Part shown: one piece after another, positions 17,930 through 25,899 of the stretch
How positions within the stretch are numbered: position 1 is the first letter of the stretch
Layout of the letters: every line of letters starts with the position of its first letter
Assembly: GCA_017619375.1 (NCBI GenBank)
Contig: JAFZSL010000050.1
Coordinates: 1 to 58,626 of the forward strand
Direction of reading: 5' to 3'
DNA: 58,626 nt
Source: Prevotella sp.
GTDB lineage: Bacteria; Bacteroidota; Bacteroidia; Bacteroidales; Bacteroidaceae
Notes under the pieces: generated by a model
What the model saw: the letters and a program-made list of their open reading frames with translations, nothing else
Told to the model about the DNA's origin: nothing
Database searches by the model: none
Made by a program: the position numbers and the translations under genes

Positions 17930-18173
17930 CAGTGCCTTGGGAGTTCTTTGGGGTGACTCACTGAACAATGGCGTAGTCCTCTCACGTAGAGGATCACGCC
18001 CGGAAACCCAGGAATGGGAGATGTAGTCAAATTGTATTACTGAGCATCCATAACCAAGGCAAAACGGAGACATGGGGCTCCCCTCAGGGGTTGAGATGTC
18101 GAGGCAGCGCGATAACTTCAAGCAGAAACCTCCCTGTTGTATAGGAATCGGATTGCCGGAGCCGGTTCCTTTT
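17930..18173 (+). ncRNA. Candidate structured small RNA, about 240 nt, family unknown
   Basis: No credible ORF here, but nested stems are dense. CAGTG (17930) pairs CACTG (17959). GGCGT (17970) pairs ACGCC (17996), enclosing TCCTCT/AGAGGA. CCCA-GGAA-TGGG (18007-18018) closes with a GNRA tetraloop. GACAT (18069) pairs ATGTC (18096) around CCCC-TCA-GGGG. The end is a terminator-like hairpin, AGGAATCGG (18143-18151) with CCGGTTCCT (18162-18170), followed by Ts. A TACCTTTG promoter box (17922-17929) sits just upstream. The string AAGCAGAAACCTCC (18120-18133) recalls the right-end scaffold of IS200/IS605 omega-RNAs, but no TnpB or IscB is nearby. It does not look like tmRNA, RNase P or SRP RNA. 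Confidence 0.55.
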
Positions 18174-18317
18174 ACATCAACAAAAAAGATAGTTGTTATA
18201 TGGCAAGTAGATTCATGATGTCTACGTGGATGGCCGACAAAGAATGGCTTCCAATCTTACAACATGCCTGCCTCGGGTTTTGACAAACTCTGAAAACGTA
18301 ACATGATTATATAAACG

Positions 18318-19658
18318 ATGATTCAAAAATACACAATCAAAGGAATCCGTCGGTTCAATGACAGGAAAGTCGTTGAGCGGACAAAAATGATGTTCAAAGT
18401 CCATGCCGGTGGTTCGGATGTCATAAGTCGGTATCGTTGTCCCATGGATGACGAGGCGGAATATTTCACTTTGATGATGGGCAAGGGTTCCACGCAGGGT
18501 GTCAACGTCAAGCAACGCATAGGAGGGACCATTGTCGTGGAATTGCCCCGGCTTGCTTCCGAGTGTGATGTCCGCCTATGTTATGCCTTCCTGAACGCTG
18601 TGATGAAAGTGCATCGCACAGCAAGAATCATGGGCGAGGGTGAGAAGCCTGTATCACTATCCGATTGCGATGCGGAGGAGCAGTGGCACCTTCGTCGTAA
18701 GAATATGGCTGGCATCATCCACAAGGGTGAAACCATGGTGTTGGCCGGCGTGAACAAGAATTTTTATTTAGAGCCATCTTGCTATCATCACGATGTAGGG
18801 GAGGCCGATGCCACGTCCGCTGCTTTTGAGGATTTTGCCTTGTTGCAGTCGGCCGATTCAGGAAGAAGGAATGTGATGGAAGAAAAATGCCATGTCACAG
18901 ACGAGGAGGAGTATAGTACCATCAGGGTGGTGGACAATTCCAAGGATGTCTTTATCGGTGCCTGCCGATATGTGGGCATGATGAAGGGAAACACCTGCAA
19001 GATGATAAGATTCGAGACCTTTTGCCAGTTGATGGATGGGGAAAGCGGGTTCAGGAGAATGGATGCGGCACAAGTCCTTCTTGACAAGATGGATGAGAAG
19101 AGATGGAGTGAACTGTTTGACAAGGCCGATGGCGTTGTCAGGGACCATTTCCGCAAGACCTTCATCATGCGATGGAATACTGACATCAGCAATCATAAGA
19201 TGGTTGATTTTGAAGACAGTTTTGAGAATTTCCATAACGAAGGGTTTTATTACGACTGGAGTATCTGGGATTTCAAGAATGCCCGAGTCGGTGACCTGTT
19301 CTATATGATTCGCACGGGGGACGGCGTGAATGGCGTCGTGATGAAAGGCATCCTGACAGGTACACCATACGAAGATGAAGATTGGAGCGGAAGGGGCAGA
19401 AAGGTCTATTATGTACGTATGGAGTTAAGCCATCTCATTCACCCCGACAAAGCATCTCTGGTCTTGACCACGGATGAGTTGACGGCGGCCGTTCCAGACT
19501 TTGACTGGCAGGAAGGGCATTCCGGTGAAATGCTCACCGATGAACAAGCTGACCTGTTGGGGCGACTATGGGAAGGGTATTTGAAACGTTTGCATGAACA
19601 ATTGCGTGAAAAGGGGATGACAACAGCCGCTTCCTCCAAATATTTCAAGGAAAAATGA
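18318..19658 (+). CDS. 446-aa protein with EVE/PUA-like C-terminal domain
   Basis: The N-terminal about 140 residues are a beta-rich unknown domain, perhaps DUF4299-like by eye. The middle (about 150-290) is helical with little similarity to anything I know. Residues about 300-405 (YYDWSIWDFKNARVGDLFYM, GVVMKGILTG, PYEDEDWSGRGRKVYYVRME) resemble the EVE/PUA-like fold found in modified-base readers and in many restriction proteins. A helical tail closes it. There is no nuclease motif. The gene sits about 145 nt downstream of the ncRNA candidate and beside the defence island. A role in sensing modified nucleic acid is possible but inferred. The start ATG follows AT-rich DNA with no clear competing start. 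Confidence 0.65.
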   Translation: MIQKYTIKGIRRFNDRKVVERTKMMFKVHAGGSDVISRYRCPMDDEAEYFTLMMGKGSTQGVNVKQRIGGTIVVELPRLASECDVRLCYAFLNAVMKVHRTARIMGEGEKPVSLSDCDAEEQWHLRRKNMAGIIHKGETMVLAGVNKNFYLEPSCYHHDVGEADATSAAFEDFALLQSADSGRRNVMEEKCHVTDEEEYSTIRVVDNSKDVFIGACRYVGMMKGNTCKMIRFETFCQLMDGESGFRRMDAAQVLLDKMDEKRWSELFDKADGVVRDHFRKTFIMRWNTDISNHKMVDFEDSFENFHNEGFYYDWSIWDFKNARVGDLFYMIRTGDGVNGVVMKGILTGTPYEDEDWSGRGRKVYYVRMELSHLIHPDKASLVLTTDELTAAVPDFDWQEGHSGEMLTDEQADLLGRLWEGYLKRLHEQLREKGMTTAASSKYFKEK

Positions 19659-19864
19659 CGGCAGGAAACAACGCTTGTCGGACAGAGGCGTTTGGCTATC
19701 CAGAATTGGTTGCAAAACATGGGGCGTCAATATGCTATATCAATCACTGAGTCCCACCTGCTGTTTTTGTGATGCCAAGACCCGAATTTGCCATATTTAA
19801 TACATAAAAATCGGGTGATAAGGCTACAGCCGAGGGGTCTGGTAAAGGCGATGAACATAACAAT

Positions 19865-19902
19865 CCCGAAGGGGTGACAGACCATTCTGCCACCCCTTCG
19901 GG
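19865..19902. terminator. Strong hairpin of the CCCGAAGGGGTG dispersed type
   Basis: CCCGAAGGGGTG at 19865 pairs with CACCCCTTCGGG ending 19902, with extra CAGA/TCTG pairing inside. It lies between the 446-aa gene and the convergent OmpA-type gene, so it may terminate both. The same ACCCCGAAGGGGTG core recurs at about 32865 across the end of the B12 methyltransferase gene. Confidence 0.7.
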
Positions 19903-19965
19903 GTTCTTGCATGCAATCCTTAATGGCAGGGTTTCATCCCTGTCCACTTTTTAAAGTGGGCTCAG

Positions 19966-20820
19966 TTAGTTTTCTGGTGCCTGGTCGATCAACTCCATGA
20001 ACTGGTCGAGTTTCGGAGTGATGATGATTTGCGTGCGGCGGTTGCGCTGACGGCCCAGGTCGGTGTCGTTGGTGGTGACAGGGTTGTATTCGCCCCTTCC
20101 ACCAGCGGTGAGGCGCTTCGGGTCTACGCCGAAATTGTTCTGCAGGTACTGGACGACGCTGGATGCCCTGAGGCAGCTGAGGTCCCAGTTGTTGCGGATG
20201 TTCTCCCTTGAGATGGGCACCGTGTCGGTGTTGCCTTCCACCAGGACGTCGAAATCCTTGTAGTCCATGATAATCTTGGCCACCTTGCTCAAGGTCTCTT
20301 GTGCACGACTGTTGATTTCATAACTGCCGCTCTTGTAGAGCATGTTGTCGGCCAGTGAGATGTAGACCACGCCTTTGAGCACTTGCACGTCGACCTCCTT
20401 GAGCTCTTCCTTGCTCAGAGAACGTGTGAGGTTGTTGGTGAGGACCATGGAGAGGGAGTCGCTCTTGCTCTTTACGTCGACAAGGTGACGGATATACTGA
20501 TTGGACTCGTTGATTTGGTCCACCAATTTGTCAATGCTGACGTTGGTTTGGTTGGAGTTTTCCAAACTCTTGTCCAGAGAGCGTTGCAACCTGGCGTAGT
20601 CGCGCTTGGCCTGTTGCAGTTGCTCTTCCAGGCTGGCGACCCTCGAATTGCTGGCGGCCAACTGCTCCTTGGTGTTGGAAAGTTGGTCTTTCACGTCTTG
20701 GTAATTGCTGCTCAGCGTGCGGTTTTCGCTCTGGCAGTTGAGCAAGTCCTTCTTGCTGGCGCAACTGGTCATGAGTAAACCTGCCGCCAATACGGTAAGG
20801 ATGTAAACTTGATACTTCAT
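19966..20820 (-). CDS. OmpA-family lipoprotein
   Basis: 284 aa from the ATG at 20820, chosen because it gives a clean lipoprotein signal (LAAGLLMTSC followed by ASKK); an upstream in-frame ATG at 20895 would bury that signal. After lipidation come a coiled coil (about residues 35-110, heptads such as LEEQLQQAKRDYARLQRSL) and a C-terminal OmpA/MotB peptidoglycan-binding domain with VEGNTDTVPISRENIRNNWD and LTAGGRGEYNP, ending DLGRQRNRRTQIIITP. It likely tethers the outer membrane to peptidoglycan. Monocistronic by position. Confidence 0.88.
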   Translation of the reverse strand: MKYQVYILTVLAAGLLMTSCASKKDLLNCQSENRTLSSNYQDVKDQLSNTKEQLAASNSRVASLEEQLQQAKRDYARLQRSLDKSLENSNQTNVSIDKLVDQINESNQYIRHLVDVKSKSDSLSMVLTNNLTRSLSKEELKEVDVQVLKGVVYISLADNMLYKSGSYEINSRAQETLSKVAKIIMDYKDFDVLVEGNTDTVPISRENIRNNWDLSCLRASSVVQYLQNNFGVDPKRLTAGGRGEYNPVTTNDTDLGRQRNRRTQIIITPKLDQFMELIDQAPEN

Positions 20821-21100
20821 AAATATGGGTATTAATGTGAAACTTTTAGTGACTTTCTGATAATTTCCAATCAGGTTCATCATAAAGACGGACAAATCTC
20901 ATATTTGTTGAGTGGCTTTAGAAATATTTAACCAAGAAAGCGGCCCTTTATCTAAAATTAACGAAAACGGATGCCTGTGTGACCATTTTGCAAATCATTT
21001 TTTTTGACTCTCCTGCGGCGAGAACCAACGGTTTCCGGTCGAAGGGCAAGGGACGTATGTCCACTTGCATGCACATTCCAAATGGCGTAATGATTTCTCT

Positions 21101-21205
21101 AATTACTCCCTATCAGTCGCGGGTCTTCGACAAATCTCTCTAATTCGTGATAACAAGAACATGGTGCGGAATGATTCATCCCGAATTATCGAATTAGAGT
21201 ATTCT
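21101..21205. repeat. Dispersed repeat shared with 16465-16517 and 5465-5575
   Basis: About 53 bp (21101-21153, AATTACTCCCTAT through GGGTCTTCGACAAATCTC to ATTCGTGATAA) match 16465-16517 nearly base for base. The next part, CCCGAATTATCGAATTAGAG at 21180, matches 5473 onward. The surrounding 20.9-21.4 kb gap contains no supported gene. Confidence 0.75.
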
Positions 21206-21314
21206 TTGTCTTGCTCGCTTGGCGATGTAGAGACGGGTTTGGGATTGCTCTGTCGTCATCACCATGGAACCTGGCGGTGCGGACAAGGATGAGGGCCGGG
21301 CATAAGGATGAAAT

Positions 21315-21356
21315 GACGACAAGCGGGCGGTTTCCGAAAACCGCCCGCTTGTCGTC
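21315..21356. terminator. Perfect 19-bp inverted repeat, terminator-like
   Basis: GACGACAAGCGGGCGGTTT (21315-21333) and its exact complement (21338-21356) flank a 4-nt loop. It lies just past the end of the 93-aa minus-strand gene. There is no long U-run on either side, so intrinsic termination is plausible but not certain. Confidence 0.6.
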
Positions 21357-21412
21357 CCTATGGCTTCTGTAGCCAGATTCCAATCATCTAAATCCTACGA
21401 CCCTCGGTCATG

Positions 21413-21694
21413 TTAGAACTGCAAGAACATGGGCATCTTGGCTATGGTGCCTGAGATGCGAATCTTCCATTGTCCATACAGGTGCTTGATGTTTTGAGGG
21501 AGGTGGTTGGAGTCGCGCAAAGCAGCAAGGATTTCCCGCAAAGGTCTGCCCGGGTGTGGAGGGTCGTCTTCCAACAAGCCGGCGCGTGCCAACTCGCAGT
21601 TGGCCTCCATGTCATTGATTTCATGTTTTCCCGTGCGTATCATGTATTTGTCGAGGCAATCCTGAAAGCGTTGAATTTGTTTAAAGTCAATCAT
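21413..21694 (-). CDS. Small hypothetical protein (93 aa)
   Basis: 93-aa soluble protein starting MIDFKQIQRFQDCLDKYMIR. It has a helical first half and a proline-rich turn (LLEDDPPHPGRPLREIL), then HLPQNIKHLYGQWKIRISGT and a hydrophobic tail. I have no firm family for it; the PGRPLREIL...LPQNI pattern looks conserved enough to be a real gene. A TATATTTG promoter box lies about 85 nt upstream and a strong hairpin follows the stop, so it is a single-gene unit. No function can be stated. Confidence 0.6.
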   Translation of the reverse strand: MIDFKQIQRFQDCLDKYMIRTGKHEINDMEANCELARAGLLEDDPPHPGRPLREILAALRDSNHLPQNIKHLYGQWKIRISGTIAKMPMFLQF

Positions 21695-21778
21695 GATAGG
21701 TAATAATTGAGATTTTGAGAAATGTTGAAGATATTGGGCGGAGAGGGAGCCAAAATGGCTAAGTAAGTTCTGACACTA

Positions 21779-21786
21779 CAAATATA
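21779..21786 (-). promoter_or_regulatory. Predicted -7 promoter element for the 93-aa gene
   Basis: Minus-strand TATATTTG matches TAnnTTTG exactly. It lies in a very AT-rich stretch (21770-21940) with no well-spaced TTTG upstream. The predicted leader is about 75 nt. Confidence 0.45.
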
Positions 21787-21945
21787 AGGCATATGTTCCA
21801 AAGTTGTACTTTTTTACCTTGATTTTTAACAAATTTTACAAATTAATAGAATAATATGCATATTTCTTACAATCTATTGTTGTTTTTATTGTAATTCTTA
21901 CAATTTAATACTTTTGAGTGTAGTCTTTACCCTTGTCGGAAATAA

Positions 21946-21973
21946 AAAAGACCACTTGCAGAAGTGGTCTTTT
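21946..21973. terminator. Intrinsic terminator after the cohesin/dockerin gene
   Basis: AAAAGACCACTT (21946-21957) pairs perfectly with AAGTGGTCTTTT (21962-21973) around a 4-nt loop. A/T runs on both sides make it bidirectional. It lies 20 nt beyond the stop of the minus-strand 444-aa gene. Confidence 0.85.
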
Positions 21974-21992
21974 CAGGTAATGTAGTGGTTGG

Positions 21993-23327
21993 TTATTCTT
22001 TGTCTTTCAAGACTATTTCTATGATTCCGACAATGTCGGCGATGGAAATGATTTTGTCGTACGCCACATTGGCTGCAGCAAGGCGTATTTGAATATCTTC
22101 TCCCAAGACGTAGTGGATCACCAAGACGATGTCGGTGATGTTCACCTCGCCGTCGACGTTGACATCACCGAGCAGGAAGGTGGGGAAGAGGGAGAGGTAT
22201 CCTTCGCTATCCACCTCTACACGCCATTCTTCCGGGTTGTTGGCAATCACTACGGAGAAGGCGTCGGTTAAGGTCAATGGATAGCCGTCTTCGGAGCCCA
22301 TGATGCGGAAGCCCTCATGCAAGCCATCCTCTGGAACGCGTATCGTGATGTCGCCTGTCAAGGGAGATGCAGAGAAAAGGTTCACCTCTTCACCTGCCAT
22401 CAACTCCACGCCGTTGAGTTGCGCACCATTGAGGGTGACTGTTCCGGATGTGGGGGAGATGACTGTCGTCCCTCCACCTTGTATGTTGGTTCCCTGGTTG
22501 AGGTACAGCGTTCCGGCCACGTCGAAAAGTACGAGCGATGCGGGCAGCGACGAGTCGGAGAAGTCCATGTCGATGGCCTCGAGAGAGAGGTTGCTTGTGG
22601 GAGGCACGATGAACGTGGTCGCTCCGTTCCATCCTTCACCTGCGGAGAACGAGCCGTTGGTGATGGTGAGGTCTGCGTCTTCAGGCACTTCCACCGGATA
22701 GGTGAGCGGGATGTCCACTCCGTGGAGGTTGAGTTCTTGGCGTAGGTTGTCGCCTTTTCTATTGCCTAACCAATCAAGGAAAAAGTGAAGGTCCTCTTCG
22801 TTCTTGACAATGAAGTCGATGGTCAAGTTGAGTGTTGTGGCGGGCAGGAACAAGGCGGTGATGTTGTCTTTCTCAGGGGAACTCACGGGAACCTTTGTAA
22901 ATTCCACAGTAGGTACGTCAAGTTCGTATTCGCCCAGGGACACTTCTTCGTCGGCTTTAAGGGTGAAGGTGAAGAGTTCATGTTTTCCTGTGGGCAGCCC
23001 TCCCGTCAAGGACGATGGGGAAAAGCCGACGAACATGCAACCTTTTTTACCGTCGTTGGTGACGTTGTTGTAGACGATTCTCATCTGTGGTGAGTTGTCG
23101 CATACGTCCTCGCCGAGTTGGGCATCGACGACGTTGACGCCATCTGGCAGTTGGATTTCTATTTGGAATGCAGAAAAGAAGTAGTCCTCGATAGAGGAGG
23201 TATAGGACACCTCTACTTCACATGTGGCTCCAGGCATGATGGTGGCATCGGAGAAGGTGACGCTGTCGACGGCGAATGAACAAATCGACGTAAACAGCAT
23301 GACCAAAGGAAGTATTATTCTTTTCAT
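21993..23327 (-). CDS. Secreted protein with cohesin-like N-terminus and dockerin-like C-terminus
   Basis: 444 aa. Signal peptide MKRIILPLVMLFTSICSFA is followed by a cohesin-type beta-sandwich (about 22-165: VTFSDATIMPGATCEVEVSY, FQIEIQLPDGV, HELFTFTLKADEE). The middle, about 195-380, is a repetitive beta region with WNGATTFIVPPTSNLSL-like strands, perhaps a beta-helix. The last 65 residues carry a duplicated dockerin I-like calcium loop (GDVNVDGEVNITDIVLVIHY and the degenerate NVAYDKIISIADIVGIIEI). Such proteins are surface-exposed in Prevotella, but a cellulosome is not implied. A TACCTTTG promoter box sits about 50 nt upstream and a perfect terminator follows. Confidence 0.75.
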   Translation of the reverse strand: MKRIILPLVMLFTSICSFAVDSVTFSDATIMPGATCEVEVSYTSSIEDYFFSAFQIEIQLPDGVNVVDAQLGEDVCDNSPQMRIVYNNVTNDGKKGCMFVGFSPSSLTGGLPTGKHELFTFTLKADEEVSLGEYELDVPTVEFTKVPVSSPEKDNITALFLPATTLNLTIDFIVKNEEDLHFFLDWLGNRKGDNLRQELNLHGVDIPLTYPVEVPEDADLTITNGSFSAGEGWNGATTFIVPPTSNLSLEAIDMDFSDSSLPASLVLFDVAGTLYLNQGTNIQGGGTTVISPTSGTVTLNGAQLNGVELMAGEEVNLFSASPLTGDITIRVPEDGLHEGFRIMGSEDGYPLTLTDAFSVVIANNPEEWRVEVDSEGYLSLFPTFLLGDVNVDGEVNITDIVLVIHYVLGEDIQIRLAAANVAYDKIISIADIVGIIEIVLKDKE

Positions 23328-23376
23328 ATTTTGTGAGTGTTAAGAGTTCAGAGCGTCTTGTTTTCGAATTTGAATG

Positions 23377-23384
23377 CAAAGGTA
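23377..23384 (-). promoter_or_regulatory. Predicted promoter of the cohesin/dockerin gene
   Basis: Minus-strand TACCTTTG at 23377-23384, with TTG about 18 nt upstream, fits the Bacteroidetes promoter pattern. The predicted leader is about 45 nt. Confidence 0.55.
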
Positions 23385-23404
23385 ATAAAATGAAATGAAA
23401 TGCA

Positions 23405-23452
23405 ATGCGTCATTCTTCATTTTTCAATCTTCAATTTTCAATTTTCAAAATC
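23405..23452. repeat. Seven-nt periodic tract at the end of rmuC
   Basis: Consecutive units TCATTCT TCATTTT TCAATCT TCAATTT TCAATTT TCAAAAT. The tract reaches the rmuC stop codon and encodes its last residues (KDFEN). Related 7-nt tracts occur at 42564-42592 and 58454-58472. Confidence 0.8.
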
Positions 23453-24910
23453 TTTAGGCAATCTTTGCTGTCTTTTGGGATTTTCCTTCGCTCCGTATTT
23501 CAAGAGTTTGTTGGCGGCCGTGACGATTCCCTGTCCTGTGGGAGAGGCGGTGGTCCTGAGTTTGGCGAACGCCTCTTGTGCCTTTTTGAGTTGTTCTTCA
23601 GCCGTGAGGAATCGTTCGTAAAAGAGTTGGACGCGATTCACCAGTTCGTTGGCTGTATTCATGATTTCTTCTTGGTTCTCAGCCTGTCTCACCTGTCTCC
23701 ATGTCATCTCCAGCACCCTGAGCATCATGTACATGTTCTGGCTGCCACAGACGAGCACCCCTTGGTCATACGCCTCCCGGTAAAGGGATGGGTCGCCGAG
23801 AAGGGCCAGTTGGAGGGCACCCTCGTTATAGACATACATGATGACGAAGTCGGGCTTCTGCCGTCCCTCGTGGATGTAGTGGCTGTAGTTCTTGTGGGCC
23901 AGTTCCTTCACGTGGTTCCTCACCGACAGCAGGTGCCTTCGCATGGCATCCTCCTTGTCGTTTTCTGTGGCGGCGTTGTGATAGTCCTCGAAAGCCTTCA
24001 TCGACATCTTGGAGTCGATGACGACGTCGCGCTTGTCGGGGAAATGGAGCACGACGTCGGGCACCATCCTCTTCCCTTGTTCCTCTTCAAGAATGGTCTT
24101 TCCTTTCTCGTCTCTCAATGTCACTTGCTCTTCAAACTGCACGCCTTCCTCAAAGCCCATCCCTTCGAGCAAGGTGCGCAGCCGCAGTTCTCCGAAGTTG
24201 CCTTGTGTCTTGTTGTCGGCGGTGAGGGCTTGGGCGAGTTTGTCGGCTCTGGACCCCACTTCCCTTGCCTGTTCCAGGTTGGCTTTGATGGAGGCGTCGA
24301 GCCTCTCCATGGTCGTGGTGTGCTCCCTGTCGCTGCGTTCCACCGCCTCTTTCATCAGTCGGAGGTGTTCGCCCAAGGGAGTGAGGATGGCAGAGAGTTG
24401 TTGGCTGTTGGTTGCCGAAAGTTCTTCGGAGCGTTTCTTGAGAATCTCCTCAGAGGCGGTGTTCACTTGTTCCCTGACGAGTTCCCCCTGTTGTTTCATC
24501 TGTTGTTGGTGTCGTTGCTCCATCTCGTCCAATTGTCGCTCATGCTGCGCTTTCATGTCGGCCAAACGCTGGTCACGGTCGGCAACAAGGGAGGCTATCT
24601 GGCTTTCAAACTGCCGGCGTACCTCGTCGCGTTGTTCTCCGGCAAAGGTTTTCATTTCTTCCATCTGTCCCAGCAGGGTCTCCACACGAGACTCCAGCAC
24701 GTCGCGACGTGCCATCAAGGAGGCACGCTCGTCGGCCATCGTCTTGGTGCCTGTGCGTTCCTTCTCCAACTGCTTTTTGAGCGATAGCAGTTCTTCGCCC
24801 AACAGGCGGCCGCTGGTCTCCAGGGATGCCATCTTGCTTCGAGCGGCAAGATAGGCGATGACCGCCCCTACGATGGCGGCGAATATAGCCACGATGATTA
24901 TTGTTCCCAT
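23438..24910 (-). CDS. rmuC: RmuC family DNA recombination protein
   Basis: 490 aa. An N-terminal membrane anchor (MGTIIIVAIFAAIVGAVIAYLA) leads to a long coiled coil (about 30-205), then the RmuC nuclease-like core (about 225-430: TQGNFGELRLRTLLEGMGFE, VPDVVLHFPDKRDVVIDSKM, PDFVIMYVYNEGAL, LRVLEMTWRQ). RmuC limits rearrangements between inverted repeats and has a PD-(D/E)XK-like core; D and DSK of the core motif are present. It lies 51 nt downstream of the DUF2207-like gene on the same strand and is probably co-transcribed. The C-terminal few residues are encoded by a 7-nt periodic tract. Confidence 0.92.
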   Translation of the reverse strand: MGTIIIVAIFAAIVGAVIAYLAARSKMASLETSGRLLGEELLSLKKQLEKERTGTKTMADERASLMARRDVLESRVETLLGQMEEMKTFAGEQRDEVRRQFESQIASLVADRDQRLADMKAQHERQLDEMEQRHQQQMKQQGELVREQVNTASEEILKKRSEELSATNSQQLSAILTPLGEHLRLMKEAVERSDREHTTTMERLDASIKANLEQAREVGSRADKLAQALTADNKTQGNFGELRLRTLLEGMGFEEGVQFEEQVTLRDEKGKTILEEEQGKRMVPDVVLHFPDKRDVVIDSKMSMKAFEDYHNAATENDKEDAMRRHLLSVRNHVKELAHKNYSHYIHEGRQKPDFVIMYVYNEGALQLALLGDPSLYREAYDQGVLVCGSQNMYMMLRVLEMTWRQVRQAENQEEIMNTANELVNRVQLFYERFLTAEEQLKKAQEAFAKLRTTASPTGQGIVTAANKLLKYGAKENPKRQQRLPKDFEN

Positions 24911-24961
24911 GTCATTTCATTGTCAAGTGAAGTGTGAGCAACTTCGGACGTGTTACCATCT

Positions 24962-25849
24962 TCAACCCTTCTTTTTCCATCGTTTCACGGCGTATAGCAG
25001 CACGGCGGTCAAGGCCGCCCAGAGCAGGATGCCCGCCACGATCAAGAAGCCGATGTGGCCACCTTTCTTCTTTTTCGTTGAGGTGCTTTTGTCCGCCTTT
25101 CCCGCCGAGGTGAAGTCATCCAACAATTCCTTGAACGCCACGTCGGTGGAAAGGGAGGGTTCCAAGATGCCCTTGTCCAGTCGGCACAGCAGTGTCACAT
25201 GTTCCTTGTTGCCAAGAGGCGAGAACTTCTTGGCCACGACGGAATGCTCTCTCACATGGAGTTCGCCTTTGTATCCTTGTTTCCACGCTTTCACACTGCC
25301 CACGGGGAAATCTTTGTCGCCTCCTTGGGAGATGATGACCTCCATGAAACGGGGCAGGGGTTCCATGCCAGGGGCGATGAACTGATGGTAGAAGGCATCG
25401 TAGTCGGCATAACTCCTCACCACGTTGGTAATGGTGTAGTTCACCCAGTATTCGCGCACACCCTCATGACCCAGACCCCAACAGATGCAGAATGTTCCGG
25501 GTTCGCTTTCCACCACACCGCATTTCAGCGCTTTCTCGTTGCGCGTATGCAGGGCATCCCAGTCGGGCACGTGGGTGTAGAAGTGCTCGCCATGGTCGTC
25601 AAACAACTTGTACTCCTTGATGTGGCAGCCTTCCATGAGATTGCTCACCACGGTGTATCCTTCTGTCCCCGTATCATCCACGTGCATCATGCGTTTCTCG
25701 GTAAACTCGGCATCGCCGTTGGGCTTCAGCCACACCACCACATAAAGGGAGTCGAGCACGGAGTCGGCCCATGCTCCCAATGGCATCACCAGGACAAATA
25801 ACAACAGCAGGCGACGCAAAAATGCCTGCCACACATTTCCATCTTTCAT
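24962..25849 (-). CDS. DUF2207-like membrane protein
   Basis: 295 aa from the ATG at 25849; an earlier ATG at 25885 lies upstream of the predicted promoter and can be excluded on that ground. Signal sequence (about 8-28, LLLLFVLVMPLGAWA), then an extracytoplasmic beta domain resembling the N-terminal domain of DUF2207 (LYVVVWLKPNGDAEFTEKRM, REYWVNYTITNVVRSYADYD, MEVIISQGG), a lysine-rich linker and one C-terminal transmembrane helix (IGFLIVAGILLWAALTAVLL) with a basic tail. It is shorter than full DUF2207 proteins, which have a large cytoplasmic half. Function unknown. Confidence 0.7.
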   Translation of the reverse strand: MKDGNVWQAFLRRLLLLFVLVMPLGAWADSVLDSLYVVVWLKPNGDAEFTEKRMMHVDDTGTEGYTVVSNLMEGCHIKEYKLFDDHGEHFYTHVPDWDALHTRNEKALKCGVVESEPGTFCICWGLGHEGVREYWVNYTITNVVRSYADYDAFYHQFIAPGMEPLPRFMEVIISQGGDKDFPVGSVKAWKQGYKGELHVREHSVVAKKFSPLGNKEHVTLLCRLDKGILEPSLSTDVAFKELLDDFTSAGKADKSTSTKKKKGGHIGFLIVAGILLWAALTAVLLYAVKRWKKKG

Positions 25850-25854
25850 GCAGC

Positions 25855-25886
25855 CAAAGGTACGAATAAGCGAGCGAAAAACCAAA
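25855..25886 (-). promoter_or_regulatory. Consensus promoter for the DUF2207-like/rmuC operon
   Basis: On the minus strand TTTG (25886-25883), exactly 20 nt, then TACCTTTG (25862-25855). The predicted transcription start falls at about the ATG (25849), implying a leaderless or nearly leaderless message. Confidence 0.75.
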
Positions 25887-25899
25887 AGTTTTTGAGTTT

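Noticed and set aside
17795-18121. 108-codon minus-strand frame over the structured RNA and 83-bp duplication
   Set aside because: It translates a tandem repeat and stem-loops, with no coherent protein character.
17930-18173. tmRNA, RNase P or SRP RNA
   Set aside because: None of the diagnostic conserved strings of those RNAs is present and the length differs.
23405-24787. 460-codon plus-strand frame opposite rmuC
   Set aside because: The antisense rmuC reading has full-length family similarity; the plus-strand product is Leu/Val/His-rich without motifs.
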